DNA of 64,000 nt from Mucisphaera sp965279675 (GCF_965279675.1 NZ_CBDIIJ010000002.1:1364001-1428000), one strand, 5' to 3'; counted from the first letter of the stretch, positions 51,267 through 59,876 are shown. Notes: a model not told the origin generated them from the sequence alone. Program-made: numbers and translations.

Positions 51267-52550
51267 TCAGTCGATGCGGCCGAGGTCGTTGTTGTAGCGG
51301 GGGCGGCCGATGGGGTTGACGGTGGCGGCGGTTTGGGTGTCGTCGGTGTTGAGTTCGATGGCGTAGCGCTGGGGGTAGTTGTGGTGTTTGTGGTAGTTGG
51401 CGTGGTGGACGGTGAGGCGTCGGGGTTGGGCGTCGTTTTCGGGGAGGGCGACGCGGGCGGTGAGGAGGTGGGTTTGGGGGTCGAAGGTGTGGGGGATGGT
51501 GACGCCATCGAGGGTGAGTTGGATGGTGGAGGAGACGATTCGTTGACGGTCGGAGCCCCACCAGTCGGGCATGCCGTCGTCGAGAGTGGTGGTGATGACC
51601 ATTTCGGTGTCTTCGATGGTGGCCTCGGGTGTGGTTTGGGTGGGGCGTCCGCCGTAGGCGTAGTCGACGAGTCCGAGGTAGATGCCGTAGGCGGCTTTGA
51701 GGTTGTAGTGGGGGTCTCGGAGCCGTTGTTCTTCGACGGGGTGTGAGAAGAAGGAGAGTTCGAGGAGGATGGCGGGGACGCGGGTGTGTTTGAGGACGCC
51801 GAAGCCGGCCGAGTACATGAGCTGATCGGAGAGGAGGGGGGAGGTGAGGCCGACCTCGCTGGTGCGCATGGTGCGGAAGGTGTTGAAGGCGATGTGGCGG
51901 GCGATGTCGAGTTCGACTTCGGCGCTGTCGGTGTCGCCGTGGTACCAGATGGAGGTGTAGTTCGCGGTCTCTCGGCTGCTGGCGTTGTAATGGATCGAGA
52001 TGAAGAGGTCGGCGCCGGTGGTGCCGTCGGGTCGTTCGATGTTGTTGGCCATTTCGGCGCGGAGGCGGAGGGTGGAGCCTCGGGGTGTCATGGTGTCGTC
52101 GGCGATGTCGGAGGTTTCGGCTTCACGGGTGAGGTGGACGATGACGCCGGCGTCTTCGAGGAGTTTTCGGAGGAGGTGGGCGGTGCGGAGGTTCATTTCG
52201 GCTTCGCGGACGCCGGTGGGTCCTCGTTTGTAGCCTTCCCATGCTGCGGCGCCGCCGTGGCCGGGGTCGAGGACGATGACCATGCCCTCGAGGTATTTCT
52301 CGCCTGGGTGTTTGGGGAAGTGGAGGTGTTCTCCATCGGGCGTCCAGTCTTCGCGGTTGTCGAGTCGGGCCATGGCGGCTTCGAGGGTGTCGGGTTCCCA
52401 GCCGGGCTCGCCGAACCTGGGCGGCTCGGGCGGCAGTTCGGCGGCGGGTGGGGGCTCGGGCTGGGTTCGGCAGGCGGCGAGCGCTAGGCCGAGGGTGACG
52501 GTGCAGATCAGGAGGGCTTGCCAGCGGGCCTGAAGGCGTTGGCGGTGCAT
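51267..52550 (-). CDS. N-acetylmuramoyl-L-alanine amidase (Amidase_3) lipoprotein
   Basis: A 427-residue predicted lipoprotein (lipobox LAAC, Cys27). The zinc amidase domain (about 92-290) has MVIVLDPGHGG with the first zinc histidine, VREAEMNLRTA with the zinc glutamate, DLFISIHYNAS with the second histidine and ILLELSFFSHPVEE with the catalytic glutamate. It splits the MurNAc-L-Ala amide bond of peptidoglycan. A beta-rich C-terminal part (about 310-427) has no known domain. The ATG at 52550 is chosen because the longer frame has no binding site. It starts the operon; motif site C is 26-41 nt upstream. Confidence 0.88.
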   Translation of the reverse strand: MHRQRLQARWQALLICTVTLGLALAACRTQPEPPPAAELPPEPPRFGEPGWEPDTLEAAMARLDNREDWTPDGEHLHFPKHPGEKYLEGMVIVLDPGHGGAAAWEGYKRGPTGVREAEMNLRTAHLLRKLLEDAGVIVHLTREAETSDIADDTMTPRGSTLRLRAEMANNIERPDGTTGADLFISIHYNASSRETANYTSIWYHGDTDSAEVELDIARHIAFNTFRTMRTSEVGLTSPLLSDQLMYSAGFGVLKHTRVPAILLELSFFSHPVEEQRLRDPHYNLKAAYGIYLGLVDYAYGGRPTQTTPEATIEDTEMVITTTLDDGMPDWWGSDRQRIVSSTIQLTLDGVTIPHTFDPQTHLLTARVALPENDAQPRRLTVHHANYHKHHNYPQRYAIELNTDDTQTAATVNPIGRPRYNNDLGRID

Positions 52551-52575
52551 GGTGTCATCTCCGGGATTGGGTCTG

Positions 52576-52596
52576 GGTCTTTCATAAGACCTTGGG
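52576..52596. promoter_or_regulatory. Motif site C between the divergent amidase and GH10-like genes
   Basis: A perfect inverted repeat GGTCTT / AAGACC with a TCAT spacer (52576-52591) overlaps CATAAGACCTTGGG (52583-52596). A TACACT hexamer follows at 52597-52602 and could be the -10 box of the plus-strand gene, placing the repeat at its -35. The location and symmetry suit an operator acting on both divergent transcripts. Confidence 0.5.
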
Positions 52597-52656
52597 TACA
52601 CTCTACCCGCTTCAGCTTAGCGATCCTTTTCACTTGTTCTTTCGTCGGAGACTGAT

Positions 52657-54042
52657 ATGCGAACGATCTTGATGCTGGCCGCGACCTGTTTTCTGGCCTT
52701 GCCGGCTCTGGGGCAGCAGGCCGAGCCAGAGGTTCGGGGGACGTGGATGACGACGACGGCGAACGATGCGATCGCGAGCCCTGCGAAGACGGCGGAGAGC
52801 ATGAAGCGGCTGCGGTCGATCGGGCTCAACACGGTGTATGTCGAGACTTGGAAGAACGGTTACACGCAGTTTCCGTCGGAGGTGCTGTACGAGACGATCG
52901 GGGTGGATCGTCGGCCGGCGCTGGTGCCGATGGACCCGAGCGACCCGCCTGAGCGGTATCGGGATGAGGGGCGGGATCTGTTGCAGGAGACGCTGATCGA
53001 GGCGCATCGGAATCAGCTGATTTACATCGCCTGGTTTGAGTATGGCTTCATGGCGGCCTTCAAGGACACGGACAACCACCTGCGACGGATGAAGCCGGAA
53101 TGGCTGACGACGACGATCGATGGCGAACTGGTGTCGGATCAGAATCCGTTTGTGTGGATGAACCCGTTGCATCCGGAGGCGCGTGATTTTCTGATGGGGA
53201 TCATGCTGGAGGCGGTGGACAAGTACGACCTGGATGGCGTGCAGCTGGACGACCGGATCGCCTGGCCGGTGACGATGGGTTACGACCCGTACACGGTGGC
53301 GCAGTACAAGCTGGAGCACAAGGGGGCGGAACCGCCTGCCGATCCTCGGGACCCGGACTGGATTCGTTGGCGTGCGGAGAAGGTGGGCGATTTTGCCGAG
53401 CGGTTCTACAAGGAACTGAAAGAGAAGCGTCCGCATCTGATCGTGTCGGTGAGCCCGGCGATCTACGACTGGAGCCTGACGAACTACAGCTGCGACTGGA
53501 AGACCTGGTCGCGACGTGGGTGGATGGATGAGTACATCCCGCAGGTCTATCGGTTCAACTACGAGACGTATGCCCGTGACTGGCCGGCGCAGATGGACGC
53601 GGCGGGGCCGGATCGATTGCGTGACCTGATCTCGGGCATCCGTGTGGTGGGCGAGGGTGCTGACACGACCTGGCCGGAGATGGTTCAGAAGATCAACCTG
53701 CCGAGGGAGACGATGACCGGCGGGCATGTGCACTGGTTTAGCCGGGGTGTGCTGGATGTGTACGAGCAAGAGCTCACGGGTTTTTATGATGTGGCGAATC
53801 AGGGGCACTCTCCGCATCCGAAGCTCGGGATGAGCTGGCGCCCGGCGCCGGTCGTGGCGGAGGCTCACGCGGATGACCTGAATGTGTGGACGGTGACCGT
53901 GACCGATCCGGGTCAGTACCGGGTGATCGCGCACAACGGCGAGACATGGGAGGTCGTTGAGAGCCGGTTCTTCTATGCGGGCGAGCACACGCTGGAGATC
54001 ACGGACGCGGCGGCGGTGGAGTTGTTGGTGGATCGGCGGTAG
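52657..54042 (+). CDS. Secreted family 10-like glycosylhydrolase (GHL10/DUF187), copy 1
   Basis: A 461-residue exported protein with signal peptide (cleavage near LGQQ, 20) and a TIM-barrel domain typical of GHL10: VRGTWMTTTAND, LRSIGLNTVYVETWKNG, WFEYGFMAAF, WMNPLHPEARDF, DLDGVQLDDRIAWP (with two adjacent acidic residues of the active site) and a final WDRNG-like end replaced by AHNGETWEVVES. Characterised relatives act on envelope glycans; the exact bond is not established. It is divergent from the amidase operon across motif site C. Confidence 0.82.
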   Translation: MRTILMLAATCFLALPALGQQAEPEVRGTWMTTTANDAIASPAKTAESMKRLRSIGLNTVYVETWKNGYTQFPSEVLYETIGVDRRPALVPMDPSDPPERYRDEGRDLLQETLIEAHRNQLIYIAWFEYGFMAAFKDTDNHLRRMKPEWLTTTIDGELVSDQNPFVWMNPLHPEARDFLMGIMLEAVDKYDLDGVQLDDRIAWPVTMGYDPYTVAQYKLEHKGAEPPADPRDPDWIRWRAEKVGDFAERFYKELKEKRPHLIVSVSPAIYDWSLTNYSCDWKTWSRRGWMDEYIPQVYRFNYETYARDWPAQMDAAGPDRLRDLISGIRVVGEGADTTWPEMVQKINLPRETMTGGHVHWFSRGVLDVYEQELTGFYDVANQGHSPHPKLGMSWRPAPVVAEAHADDLNVWTVTVTDPGQYRVIAHNGETWEVVESRFFYAGEHTLEITDAAAVELLVDRR

Positions 54043-54249
54043 GGGCACTGCCAACTTGGGATCAACCTTTGGCCTTTGGCACAGCCGCGTTGACACGACG
54101 CGGCTCGATAGGCTGTTTGGTTGATGAGAGAGTTTCACACCTTGCCCTTCGGGACAAGGTGTGGCACCCGGCAGCTCGGGACCGATGCCCCCGGGCTTCC
54201 GCCCGGGGCTCGTTTTCGTTGTGTGGCACCCGAGATGTGTACGCTTGGG
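54043..54249. repeat. Hairpin-rich intergenic region with a REP-like repeat (copy 1)
   Basis: This gap holds four structures: GCCGCGT/ACGCGGC near 54084-54104, CACACCTTG/CAAGGTGTG at about 54137-54163, a direct repeat GTGTGGCACCCG at about 54159-54170 and 54221-54232, and the palindromic element CCCCGGGC TTCC GCCCGGGG inside 54186-54216. The 31-nt unit at 54186-54216 recurs identically at 54758-54788. No gene is seen. Confidence 0.6.
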
Positions 54250-54744
54250 TTAAGGCGTTGGTGGGTCGAGTTCGCTGCGGATCTTGTTGCCGTAGACGCC
54301 TGGGGAGGAGTCTGGGATGACGGTTGCGTTGCAGTGTTTTTCGTAGAAGCCGGTGGGGCCTGCGCCGCCGATGATGGCGTAGGCGTGGCCTTCGTCCCAG
54401 AGGGCTTTGAGGGCGGCGAGGAGCAGTGCCTTCCCGATGCCGCGGCCCTGGGCGGTGTCGAGGACGGCGGTGGGGCCGAAGAAGCCTTTGCGGGTCACGT
54501 CGTAGCAGGCGAAGCCGATGACCGCTTCGTTCTCGACGGCGATGAAACAGCTGATGGGTTGGTGGCCGAAAGCGACGTCGCATTCATCGGCCCAGCCGGG
54601 GTGGAACTCTTCCTTGGCGAAGCGGAGGACGTGGCGCTTCTCGTGGGCGTTGGCTCTGCGGATCACAACGCCATGCGCGCGGAGATCCTGTAGCAGCTGT
54701 TCGTTGCTGGGCAGTTCGTAGAGTTTGACGAGCATGTCGGGCAT
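54250..54744 (-). CDS. GNAT-family N-acetyltransferase
   Basis: A 164-residue GNAT protein with the acetyl-CoA loop AQGRGIGKALLLAAL (motif A, about 102-116), preceded by the beta strand AVIGFACYDVTRKGFFGP and followed by AYAIIGGAGPTGFYEKH. It would acetylate a small molecule or protein amine in the cytoplasm. It lies between the two GH10-like genes, each end flanked by a copy of the 31-nt repeat. An association with amino-sugar metabolism is only suggested by place. Confidence 0.85.
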   Translation of the reverse strand: MPDMLVKLYELPSNEQLLQDLRAHGVVIRRANAHEKRHVLRFAKEEFHPGWADECDVAFGHQPISCFIAVENEAVIGFACYDVTRKGFFGPTAVLDTAQGRGIGKALLLAALKALWDEGHAYAIIGGAGPTGFYEKHCNATVIPDSSPGVYGNKIRSELDPPTP

Positions 54745-54757
54745 GGGTTGGATCCGT

Positions 54758-54788
54758 TGCCCCCGGGCTTCCGCCCGGGGCTCGTTTT
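54758..54788. repeat. REP-like repeat (copy 2)
   Basis: An exact 31-nt copy of 54186-54216, built on the inverted repeat CCCCGGGC / GCCCGGGG with a TTCC loop and ending CTCGTTTT. It lies 27 nt after the stop of the second GH10-like gene and 13 nt before the GNAT start, in the same orientation as copy 1. A shorter echo, GGCTCGTTTTAC, follows at 54794-54805. Confidence 0.75.
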
Positions 54789-54815
54789 ACATTGGCTCGT
54801 TTTACGTTGTGTGGG

Positions 54816-56381
54816 TTACTCGGGCAGTTCGAGGATGACTTTGTCGCTGGCGATGCCGAGTTCGTCGACGGTGAAGGCGACGATGGCTTCGACGCCGTGG
54901 TCGGCGCCCTGCATGGGTTCGCCTGGGAGGGGCATGACAACGGAGCGGTCTTTGGCGGAGTAGATCTCGTAGTCCCAGACGCCGTTTCGTTTGATCTGAA
55001 CGGCCCAGACGCGCATGTCGCGGAGTGAGTTGCCGGAGGCGAGGAGGCGGGCGCCATGTCGGTTGATGCCGACAACGCGGACGCTGGGAGCTTCGGGCTT
55101 CGAGCCGTCGGAGAGCCAGGGGCTGGGCGGGACGAGGGCGGGCTTGGCGTAGACGCCGGTGCGGGCTTTGTCCTGGAACCCGCCGAGGTTGTTGATGACG
55201 GACTTGGCGGAGAAGTGGACGTGGCCGTCGGCTCCATCGATGTGCCGGATCCATTGGATCTGGTAGACGATCTCGTTGTCGTCGTACTGGCGTTCGGTTT
55301 TGTAGGTGCCGAGGCCGGGCCAGATGTTGCGGCCTTTGGGGTTCTGCTGGGTCCACCAGGTGAGCAGGGCGGGGAAGGACTGCTGGGGCTTGGCGATCTC
55401 CCAGTAGAGTTGCGGGGTGTAGTAGTCGACCCAGCCTTCGACGATCCACTTGCGGGCGTCGGCGTAGAGGCCTTCGTACTGGTTGAAGCCCTGGATCTGT
55501 TCGGGGTAACCGGGCTTCCAGATGCCGAAGGGGCTGATGCCGAAACGGACCTTGGGGGCCACTTCCTTGAGTTGGGTGTAGAAGCGTTCGATGAAGTCGT
55601 CGACGGCGGCGCGGCGGTAGTCGGCGATGGAGAGTGTGCCGCCTGCGGCTTGGTAGGCGGCGTAGCTGTCGGCATCGGGGAAGTCGACGATGTTGCCTTC
55701 GTCATCCCGGATTTGATACGGATAGAAGTAGTCATCGATGTGGATGCCGTCGACGTCGTAGCGGGTGGCGACGTCCATGAAGACGTTGAGGGAGCGCTGC
55801 TTGACTTCTTCTTCGGCGGGGTTCATCCAGCGGTGGCTGCCGTATTCGGGCGCTAGGTGGGGGTGGGTGGCGACGATGTGGTCGTCGGAGATTTCGCCGC
55901 GATGGGCGGGGTGGTCGGCGCGGTAGGGGTTGAACCAGGCGTGGAGTTCGAGCCCGCGTTTGTGGGCTTCTTCGATGGCGAAGGCGAGGGGGTCGTAGAA
56001 GGGCTCGGGGGCTTTGCCCTGCTCGCCGGTGAGGTAGTAGGACCAGGGCTCGTAGCGCGAGGCGTAGAGGGCGTCGGCGTGGGGCCGCACCTGGAGGATG
56101 ATGGCGTTCATGTTGAGGTCGGCGAAGAGGTCGAACTGTTCGAGGAGTTCGGCCTTCTGCTGGGCGACGGGGAGGCCGGGTTCGGAGGGCCAGTCGATGT
56201 TGGCGACGGTGGCGATCCAGACGGCGCGGAACTCGCGTGGGACTTCGGGGACTTCGAGCGTGGCGAGGGCGTCGTTCACGGGCTGGGCCTCGGCTTCGGA
56301 TTCGACGGCGGAAGGGCTGGAGCAGCCCAGCGGGAGGGCGAGACACATGGCGAGGGCGGCGAGGGTCTTTTTGAGATGCAC
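54816..56381 (-). CDS. Family 10-like glycosylhydrolase lipoprotein (GHL10), copy 2
   Basis: A 521-residue predicted lipoprotein (lipobox PLGC, Cys20). The GHL10 TIM barrel shows EFRAVWIATVANIDWPSEPG, LFADLNMNAIILQVRPHADA, RGLELHAWFNPYRADH, DVATRYDVDGIHIDDYFYP, KVRFGISPFGIW and VDYYTPQLYWEI, with a C-terminal fibronectin-like domain (about 415-521). This is the canonical YngK-type member, much more typical than copy 1. Start codon is GTG at 56381 with GGAGG 8 nt upstream. It is divergent from the MFS gene across motif site D. Confidence 0.9.
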   Translation of the reverse strand: MHLKKTLAALAMCLALPLGCSSPSAVESEAEAQPVNDALATLEVPEVPREFRAVWIATVANIDWPSEPGLPVAQQKAELLEQFDLFADLNMNAIILQVRPHADALYASRYEPWSYYLTGEQGKAPEPFYDPLAFAIEEAHKRGLELHAWFNPYRADHPAHRGEISDDHIVATHPHLAPEYGSHRWMNPAEEEVKQRSLNVFMDVATRYDVDGIHIDDYFYPYQIRDDEGNIVDFPDADSYAAYQAAGGTLSIADYRRAAVDDFIERFYTQLKEVAPKVRFGISPFGIWKPGYPEQIQGFNQYEGLYADARKWIVEGWVDYYTPQLYWEIAKPQQSFPALLTWWTQQNPKGRNIWPGLGTYKTERQYDDNEIVYQIQWIRHIDGADGHVHFSAKSVINNLGGFQDKARTGVYAKPALVPPSPWLSDGSKPEAPSVRVVGINRHGARLLASGNSLRDMRVWAVQIKRNGVWDYEIYSAKDRSVVMPLPGEPMQGADHGVEAIVAFTVDELGIASDKVILELPE

Positions 56382-56399
56382 GGCTGAAACCTCCGGTGA

Positions 56400-56424
56400 A
56401 GTCTTCTAGTACAGGTATAAGACT
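56400..56424. promoter_or_regulatory. Motif site D between copy 2 glycosylhydrolase and the MFS gene
   Basis: AGTCTT (56400-56405) and AAGACT (56419-56424) form an inverted repeat with a 13-bp spacer. The right arm is part of TATAAGACT, the same core as in sites A-C. It lies 35-43 nt before the glycosylhydrolase start and about 75 nt before the MFS gene. Confidence 0.45.
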
Positions 56425-56498
56425 GATTGAGGATACCAGAGAGCGGGGCTGGCGGTTCGACAAGCCGGTTCGGGCTTTCCATGATGGCGGGTTAGCTG

Positions 56499-57881
56499 AT
56501 GCGTTCTTACCTCACGGGTTTTGTGCCGACGGCTCAGCCGCTGATGACGCGGCCGAGTTATTCGCGTGAGTTGATGACGTCGATGACGCTGCCGATCGCG
56601 GTGTCGATGGTGGAGGGGGGTGTGGTGGGGATTCTGGCGAAGAAGACGTTTGATGCGCCGTCGCTGGTGTTCGCGGCGATTCAGGCGGCGCCGATGTTTG
56701 CGAATCTGACGAGCGTGGGGTGGGCGATGCTGGCTCGGGGCAAGCCGAAGGTGCGTTTCATCACGGGGATGATGATCGCGACGCTGTTGTGTATTGCTGC
56801 GATTGCGTTTCTGCCGGTCGGTACGGCGGGGGCGTTGGGGTTGACGGTGCTAGTGATCGCGGCGCGGTGTCTGATGGCGGGGGTAGTGACGCTTCGGAGT
56901 GTTGTGTGGCGGAACAACTATCCGCGGCATGTTCGGGCGCAGGTGACGGGGAGGCTGTCGGTGCTGGTGAGTCTGGTGATGGCGACGGCGCCGATGGTGG
57001 GGTATGCGTTTCTGGATGCGGATGCGGACAACTTTCGTGTGCTGTATCCGGCGGCGGCGGTGCTGGCGGTTGCGGGGGTGGTGGCGTTTTCGAGGGTGAG
57101 GCTGAGGGGCGAGCGTGCGCTGCTGGACTATGAGAACCGGGAGGACTCGGAGCCTCAGCCGAAGGGTGAGACGGCGGCGGTTTATGAGTTTACGCCGGAG
57201 ACGGCGAAGCGGGATGACACGTTCTGGTCGGTGCTGCGGAATGATCCGGCGTTTCGGGTGTATATGTTCTGGCAGTTCATCGCGGGGCTGTCGATGATGT
57301 CGTCCGAGGCGGTGATTGTGTATGTGATCGCTGAGATGACGGCGGGGATGTCGTCTGAGTATGTGTTGTCGGTGTTGTTGTCGACGTCGATCCCGATGAT
57401 TCTGGCCGTGGTGACGATGCCTTACTGGGCGCGGTATCTGGATTCGGTGCACATCGCGCGATATCGGGCGAGGCAGGGGTGGTTCTGGACGGCGGCGCAG
57501 TCGTTGAGCCTACTGGGTGCGGTGTTGGGGTCGCTGGGGTTGATCGCGTTAGCGCGGGTGGTGATCGGGTGTGTGCGTGCGGGCGGGATGCTGGCGTGGA
57601 ATCTGGGGCACAACGATTTTGCGGATCGGCGGCTGGTGTCGATTTACATGGGGATTCACGTGACGCTGACGGGTGTGCGTGGGGCGACCGCGCCGTTTAT
57701 TGGGATTCTGCTTTACACGGGCTGGTCGACGATCGAGCTGCCGATGGGGTTGGCGTTTCCCGGCTTTGCGGGTTTGGGGGGCTGGTACTTTCTGATCTCG
57801 CTGGTATTGGCGGTGGTTGCGTGGATCGGTTTCGCGCGGATGGCGGCGAAGGTTGGCGACCGGCCGACGGCGAATGACTGA
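56499..57881 (+). CDS. MFS transporter
   Basis: A 460-residue membrane protein with about twelve helices in two halves separated by a long charged loop (about 205-245, ending TAKRDDTFWSVLRND). The first half contains VRAQVTGRLSVLVSLVMATA, the second half FWQFIAGLSMMSSEAVIVYV and MGIHVTLTGVRGATAPFIGI. It is a major facilitator transporter of unassigned substrate. Its divergent arrangement with the GHL10 lipoprotein gene across a shared motif site suggests uptake of the released glycan or muropeptide, an AmpG-like job, but this is inference. Confidence 0.82.
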   Translation: MRSYLTGFVPTAQPLMTRPSYSRELMTSMTLPIAVSMVEGGVVGILAKKTFDAPSLVFAAIQAAPMFANLTSVGWAMLARGKPKVRFITGMMIATLLCIAAIAFLPVGTAGALGLTVLVIAARCLMAGVVTLRSVVWRNNYPRHVRAQVTGRLSVLVSLVMATAPMVGYAFLDADADNFRVLYPAAAVLAVAGVVAFSRVRLRGERALLDYENREDSEPQPKGETAAVYEFTPETAKRDDTFWSVLRNDPAFRVYMFWQFIAGLSMMSSEAVIVYVIAEMTAGMSSEYVLSVLLSTSIPMILAVVTMPYWARYLDSVHIARYRARQGWFWTAAQSLSLLGAVLGSLGLIALARVVIGCVRAGGMLAWNLGHNDFADRRLVSIYMGIHVTLTGVRGATAPFIGILLYTGWSTIELPMGLAFPGFAGLGGWYFLISLVLAVVAWIGFARMAAKVGDRPTAND

Positions 57882-57898
57882 GCTCAGCAGGCGTTGTG

Positions 57899-59152
57899 TC
57901 AGACCACGAACATGGCGGCGAGGAAGAGGAGGAGTCCGAGGGCGGCGATGTCGGTGCAGGTAGTTAGGAAGATGGAGGAGGCGGTGGCGGGGTCGACGCC
58001 CAGGCGTTTGAGCATGATGGGGATGAGGGCGCCGCTGAGCCCGCTGAGCAGGCAGCTGCCGATCATCGCACCAAGGACGACGAGTGCGAGGACGATGGGG
58101 CTCTGTTCGGCGCCGGCGATGATGGCGTAACCGAGCATCACGAGTCCGGCGATGATGCCGACAAGCAGGCCGTTGAACATGCCGAGGATCATCTCTTTGC
58201 GGAGGACCTGGAGGGTCATGCCGGGTTTGAGATCGCCTAGCGTGATCGCGCGAACGACGACGGCGAGGGCCTGGGCGCCGGTGTTGCCGGCCTGACCGGC
58301 GAGAACCGGGAGGAAGGCGGCGAGGACAACGACCTGTGCGATGGTTTCTTCGAACAAACCGACGACGGCCCCGGCGATGAAGGCGGTGAGGAGGTTGACC
58401 TGCAGCCAGGGGTGGCGGAGTCGGAGGCTGGTCATCAGGCTGGTGGTGAGTTTTTCTTCTTTGCCGACGCCGACGGTCGAGCCGAACTGGGCGGAGATGG
58501 CGACCTTCTGGTTTTCGAACATGGCCTGGCCGCGGACTTCGCCTAGGAGGACGCCTTCGTCGGAGACGACGGGGTAGACGGGCAGGTGCATCTTGACCAG
58601 CTCGTCGAGGAGGTCGGAGAGCTTGTGGCTGGCTTCGACCTTGAAGGGCTTGCGGATCATGATGCTGGTGACGTCGGCGGCGTGGTCGGCGAAGAGGAGC
58701 TCGCGCATGGTGACGACGCCCGTGAGTTTGTCGTGTTCGTCGACGACGTAGGCGTAGGTGATGAAGAACTCTTTGACGAGGTCCTGGAGTTTGGCGAGGG
58801 CCTCGGCGATGGCGGTGCCTTCTTTGAAGATGGCGATGGCGGGGCGCATCACGCGGCCGACGGTGCCTTCGTCGAAGGTCAGATTCAGCCGCCACTGTTT
58901 GGCGACGGGATCGGGAGCGGCGCGGGCAATGGCGTCGAGGTCGTTGGGGCTGAGTGAGGCGAGGATGGGTGTGGCGACGGAGGGGTTGATGGTCTGGAGG
59001 GCCTTGGCTGCGTCGGCGGGGGCTTCGAGGACGAGGAGGCCTGCGCCTTCGCTGGCGGTGACGTGAGCGAGGGTATCGATGAGCTGGTGGACGTTCTGGG
59101 GGAAGGCTGCGACCCGTGGGTTGCCGGGCTTGATCTTTGATTCGGGGGGCAT
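57899..59152 (-). CDS. mgtE: Magnesium transporter MgtE
   Basis: A 417-residue MgtE channel: an N-terminal helical domain (about 20-105), a CBS-domain pair (about 110-230: VMRPAIAIFKEGTAIAEALA, YAYVVDEHDKLTGVVTMREL, LPVYPVVSDEGVLLGEVRG), and five membrane helices with VLAGQAGNTGAQALAVVVRA and the pore end GVDPATASSIFLTTCTD. It is somewhat shorter than typical 450-residue MgtE. It is an inner membrane Mg2+ channel gated by cytosolic Mg2+. Convergent with the MFS gene, 17 nt apart. Confidence 0.93.
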   Translation of the reverse strand: MPPESKIKPGNPRVAAFPQNVHQLIDTLAHVTASEGAGLLVLEAPADAAKALQTINPSVATPILASLSPNDLDAIARAAPDPVAKQWRLNLTFDEGTVGRVMRPAIAIFKEGTAIAEALAKLQDLVKEFFITYAYVVDEHDKLTGVVTMRELLFADHAADVTSIMIRKPFKVEASHKLSDLLDELVKMHLPVYPVVSDEGVLLGEVRGQAMFENQKVAISAQFGSTVGVGKEEKLTTSLMTSLRLRHPWLQVNLLTAFIAGAVVGLFEETIAQVVVLAAFLPVLAGQAGNTGAQALAVVVRAITLGDLKPGMTLQVLRKEMILGMFNGLLVGIIAGLVMLGYAIIAGAEQSPIVLALVVLGAMIGSCLLSGLSGALIPIMLKRLGVDPATASSIFLTTCTDIAALGLLLFLAAMFVV

Positions 59153-59237
59153 GGTGATTCCTCGTGTCGCTGACAGGCCGGGTGCATCATAAGTTGGATT
59201 GAACGAGGCACGGGGAAGGACTCGGGGGAGCGAGTGT

Positions 59238-59858
59238 TTAGGCGGGGGTTTTGAGTCGGTAGGCGGCGAGGAACTCGAGATTTTTGCCTTTGCCGCCTCG
59301 GATGGGCGAGGGGATGAGGCCGAGCAGGGTGATGTGGGGCTGGGTCAGCGACTCGGCGACCTCGGTTGAGATCTGTTCGGCGTGGTGGTCTTCAAGGTGG
59401 TGTTCGCCTGTCTCGTAGTGGGGTTTGATGAGGGTGATGATGGTGCCGTTGGGGTGGTCGTTGTCGTGCTTGAGCCAGCGGATGGCGGCGGGGAAGGCCT
59501 TGGCTTGTTTGGTCCAGCCGAGGTCGATGCAGACGAAGTTGACGCCTGGGAACTCGGTGAGCGCTTTTCTCGGGTCGTTGTTGGGGTCGAGGTGGAGGGC
59601 GTTGGTTCGTTCGAGAACGGTGACGCGCTCGTCCTGACGGAGTTTCCAGGCGAGCTCGCCGTAGGCGGTGTCGACGGCGTAGACGCGGCTGGCTCCGTGT
59701 TGGAGGAGGCAGTCGGTGAACCCGCCGGTGGAGCAGCCGAGGTCGGCGCAGGCGAGGTGGCTGACATCAATCTGGAAGTGATGGAGGGCGGCGTGGAGTT
59801 TGGCGCCGGCACGGGAGGCGTACCCCCCCGCGTTGCTTTGGTCTATTGGGTTGGTCAC
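59238..59858 (-). CDS. FtsJ/TlyA-like SAM-dependent methyltransferase without S4 domain
   Basis: A 206-residue methyltransferase with the TlyA/FtsJ fold: YASRAGAKLHAALHHF, SAM motif ADLGCSTGGFTDCLLQHGA, then FVCIDLGWTKQ, TLIKPHYETGEHH and SPIRGGKGKNLEFLAAYRL. It matches the catalytic half of TlyA (rRNA 2'-O-methyltransferase / hemolysin A) but lacks the N-terminal S4 RNA-binding domain. Start is GTG 59858, since the longer frame is arginine- and proline-rich non-coding sequence. It is divergent from the P-loop gene with only an 18-nt gap. Confidence 0.82.
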   Translation of the reverse strand: MTNPIDQSNAGGYASRAGAKLHAALHHFQIDVSHLACADLGCSTGGFTDCLLQHGASRVYAVDTAYGELAWKLRQDERVTVLERTNALHLDPNNDPRKALTEFPGVNFVCIDLGWTKQAKAFPAAIRWLKHDNDHPNGTIITLIKPHYETGEHHLEDHHAEQISTEVAESLTQPHITLLGLIPSPIRGGKGKNLEFLAAYRLKTPA

Positions 59859-59876
59859 TTCTTTATGATGACCTAG

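Noticed and set aside
54043..54249. CRISPR array or toxin-antitoxin genes in the repeat region
   Set aside because: The repeats are palindromic, only two copies exist 570 nt apart, with no spacers; no small gene pair is found.
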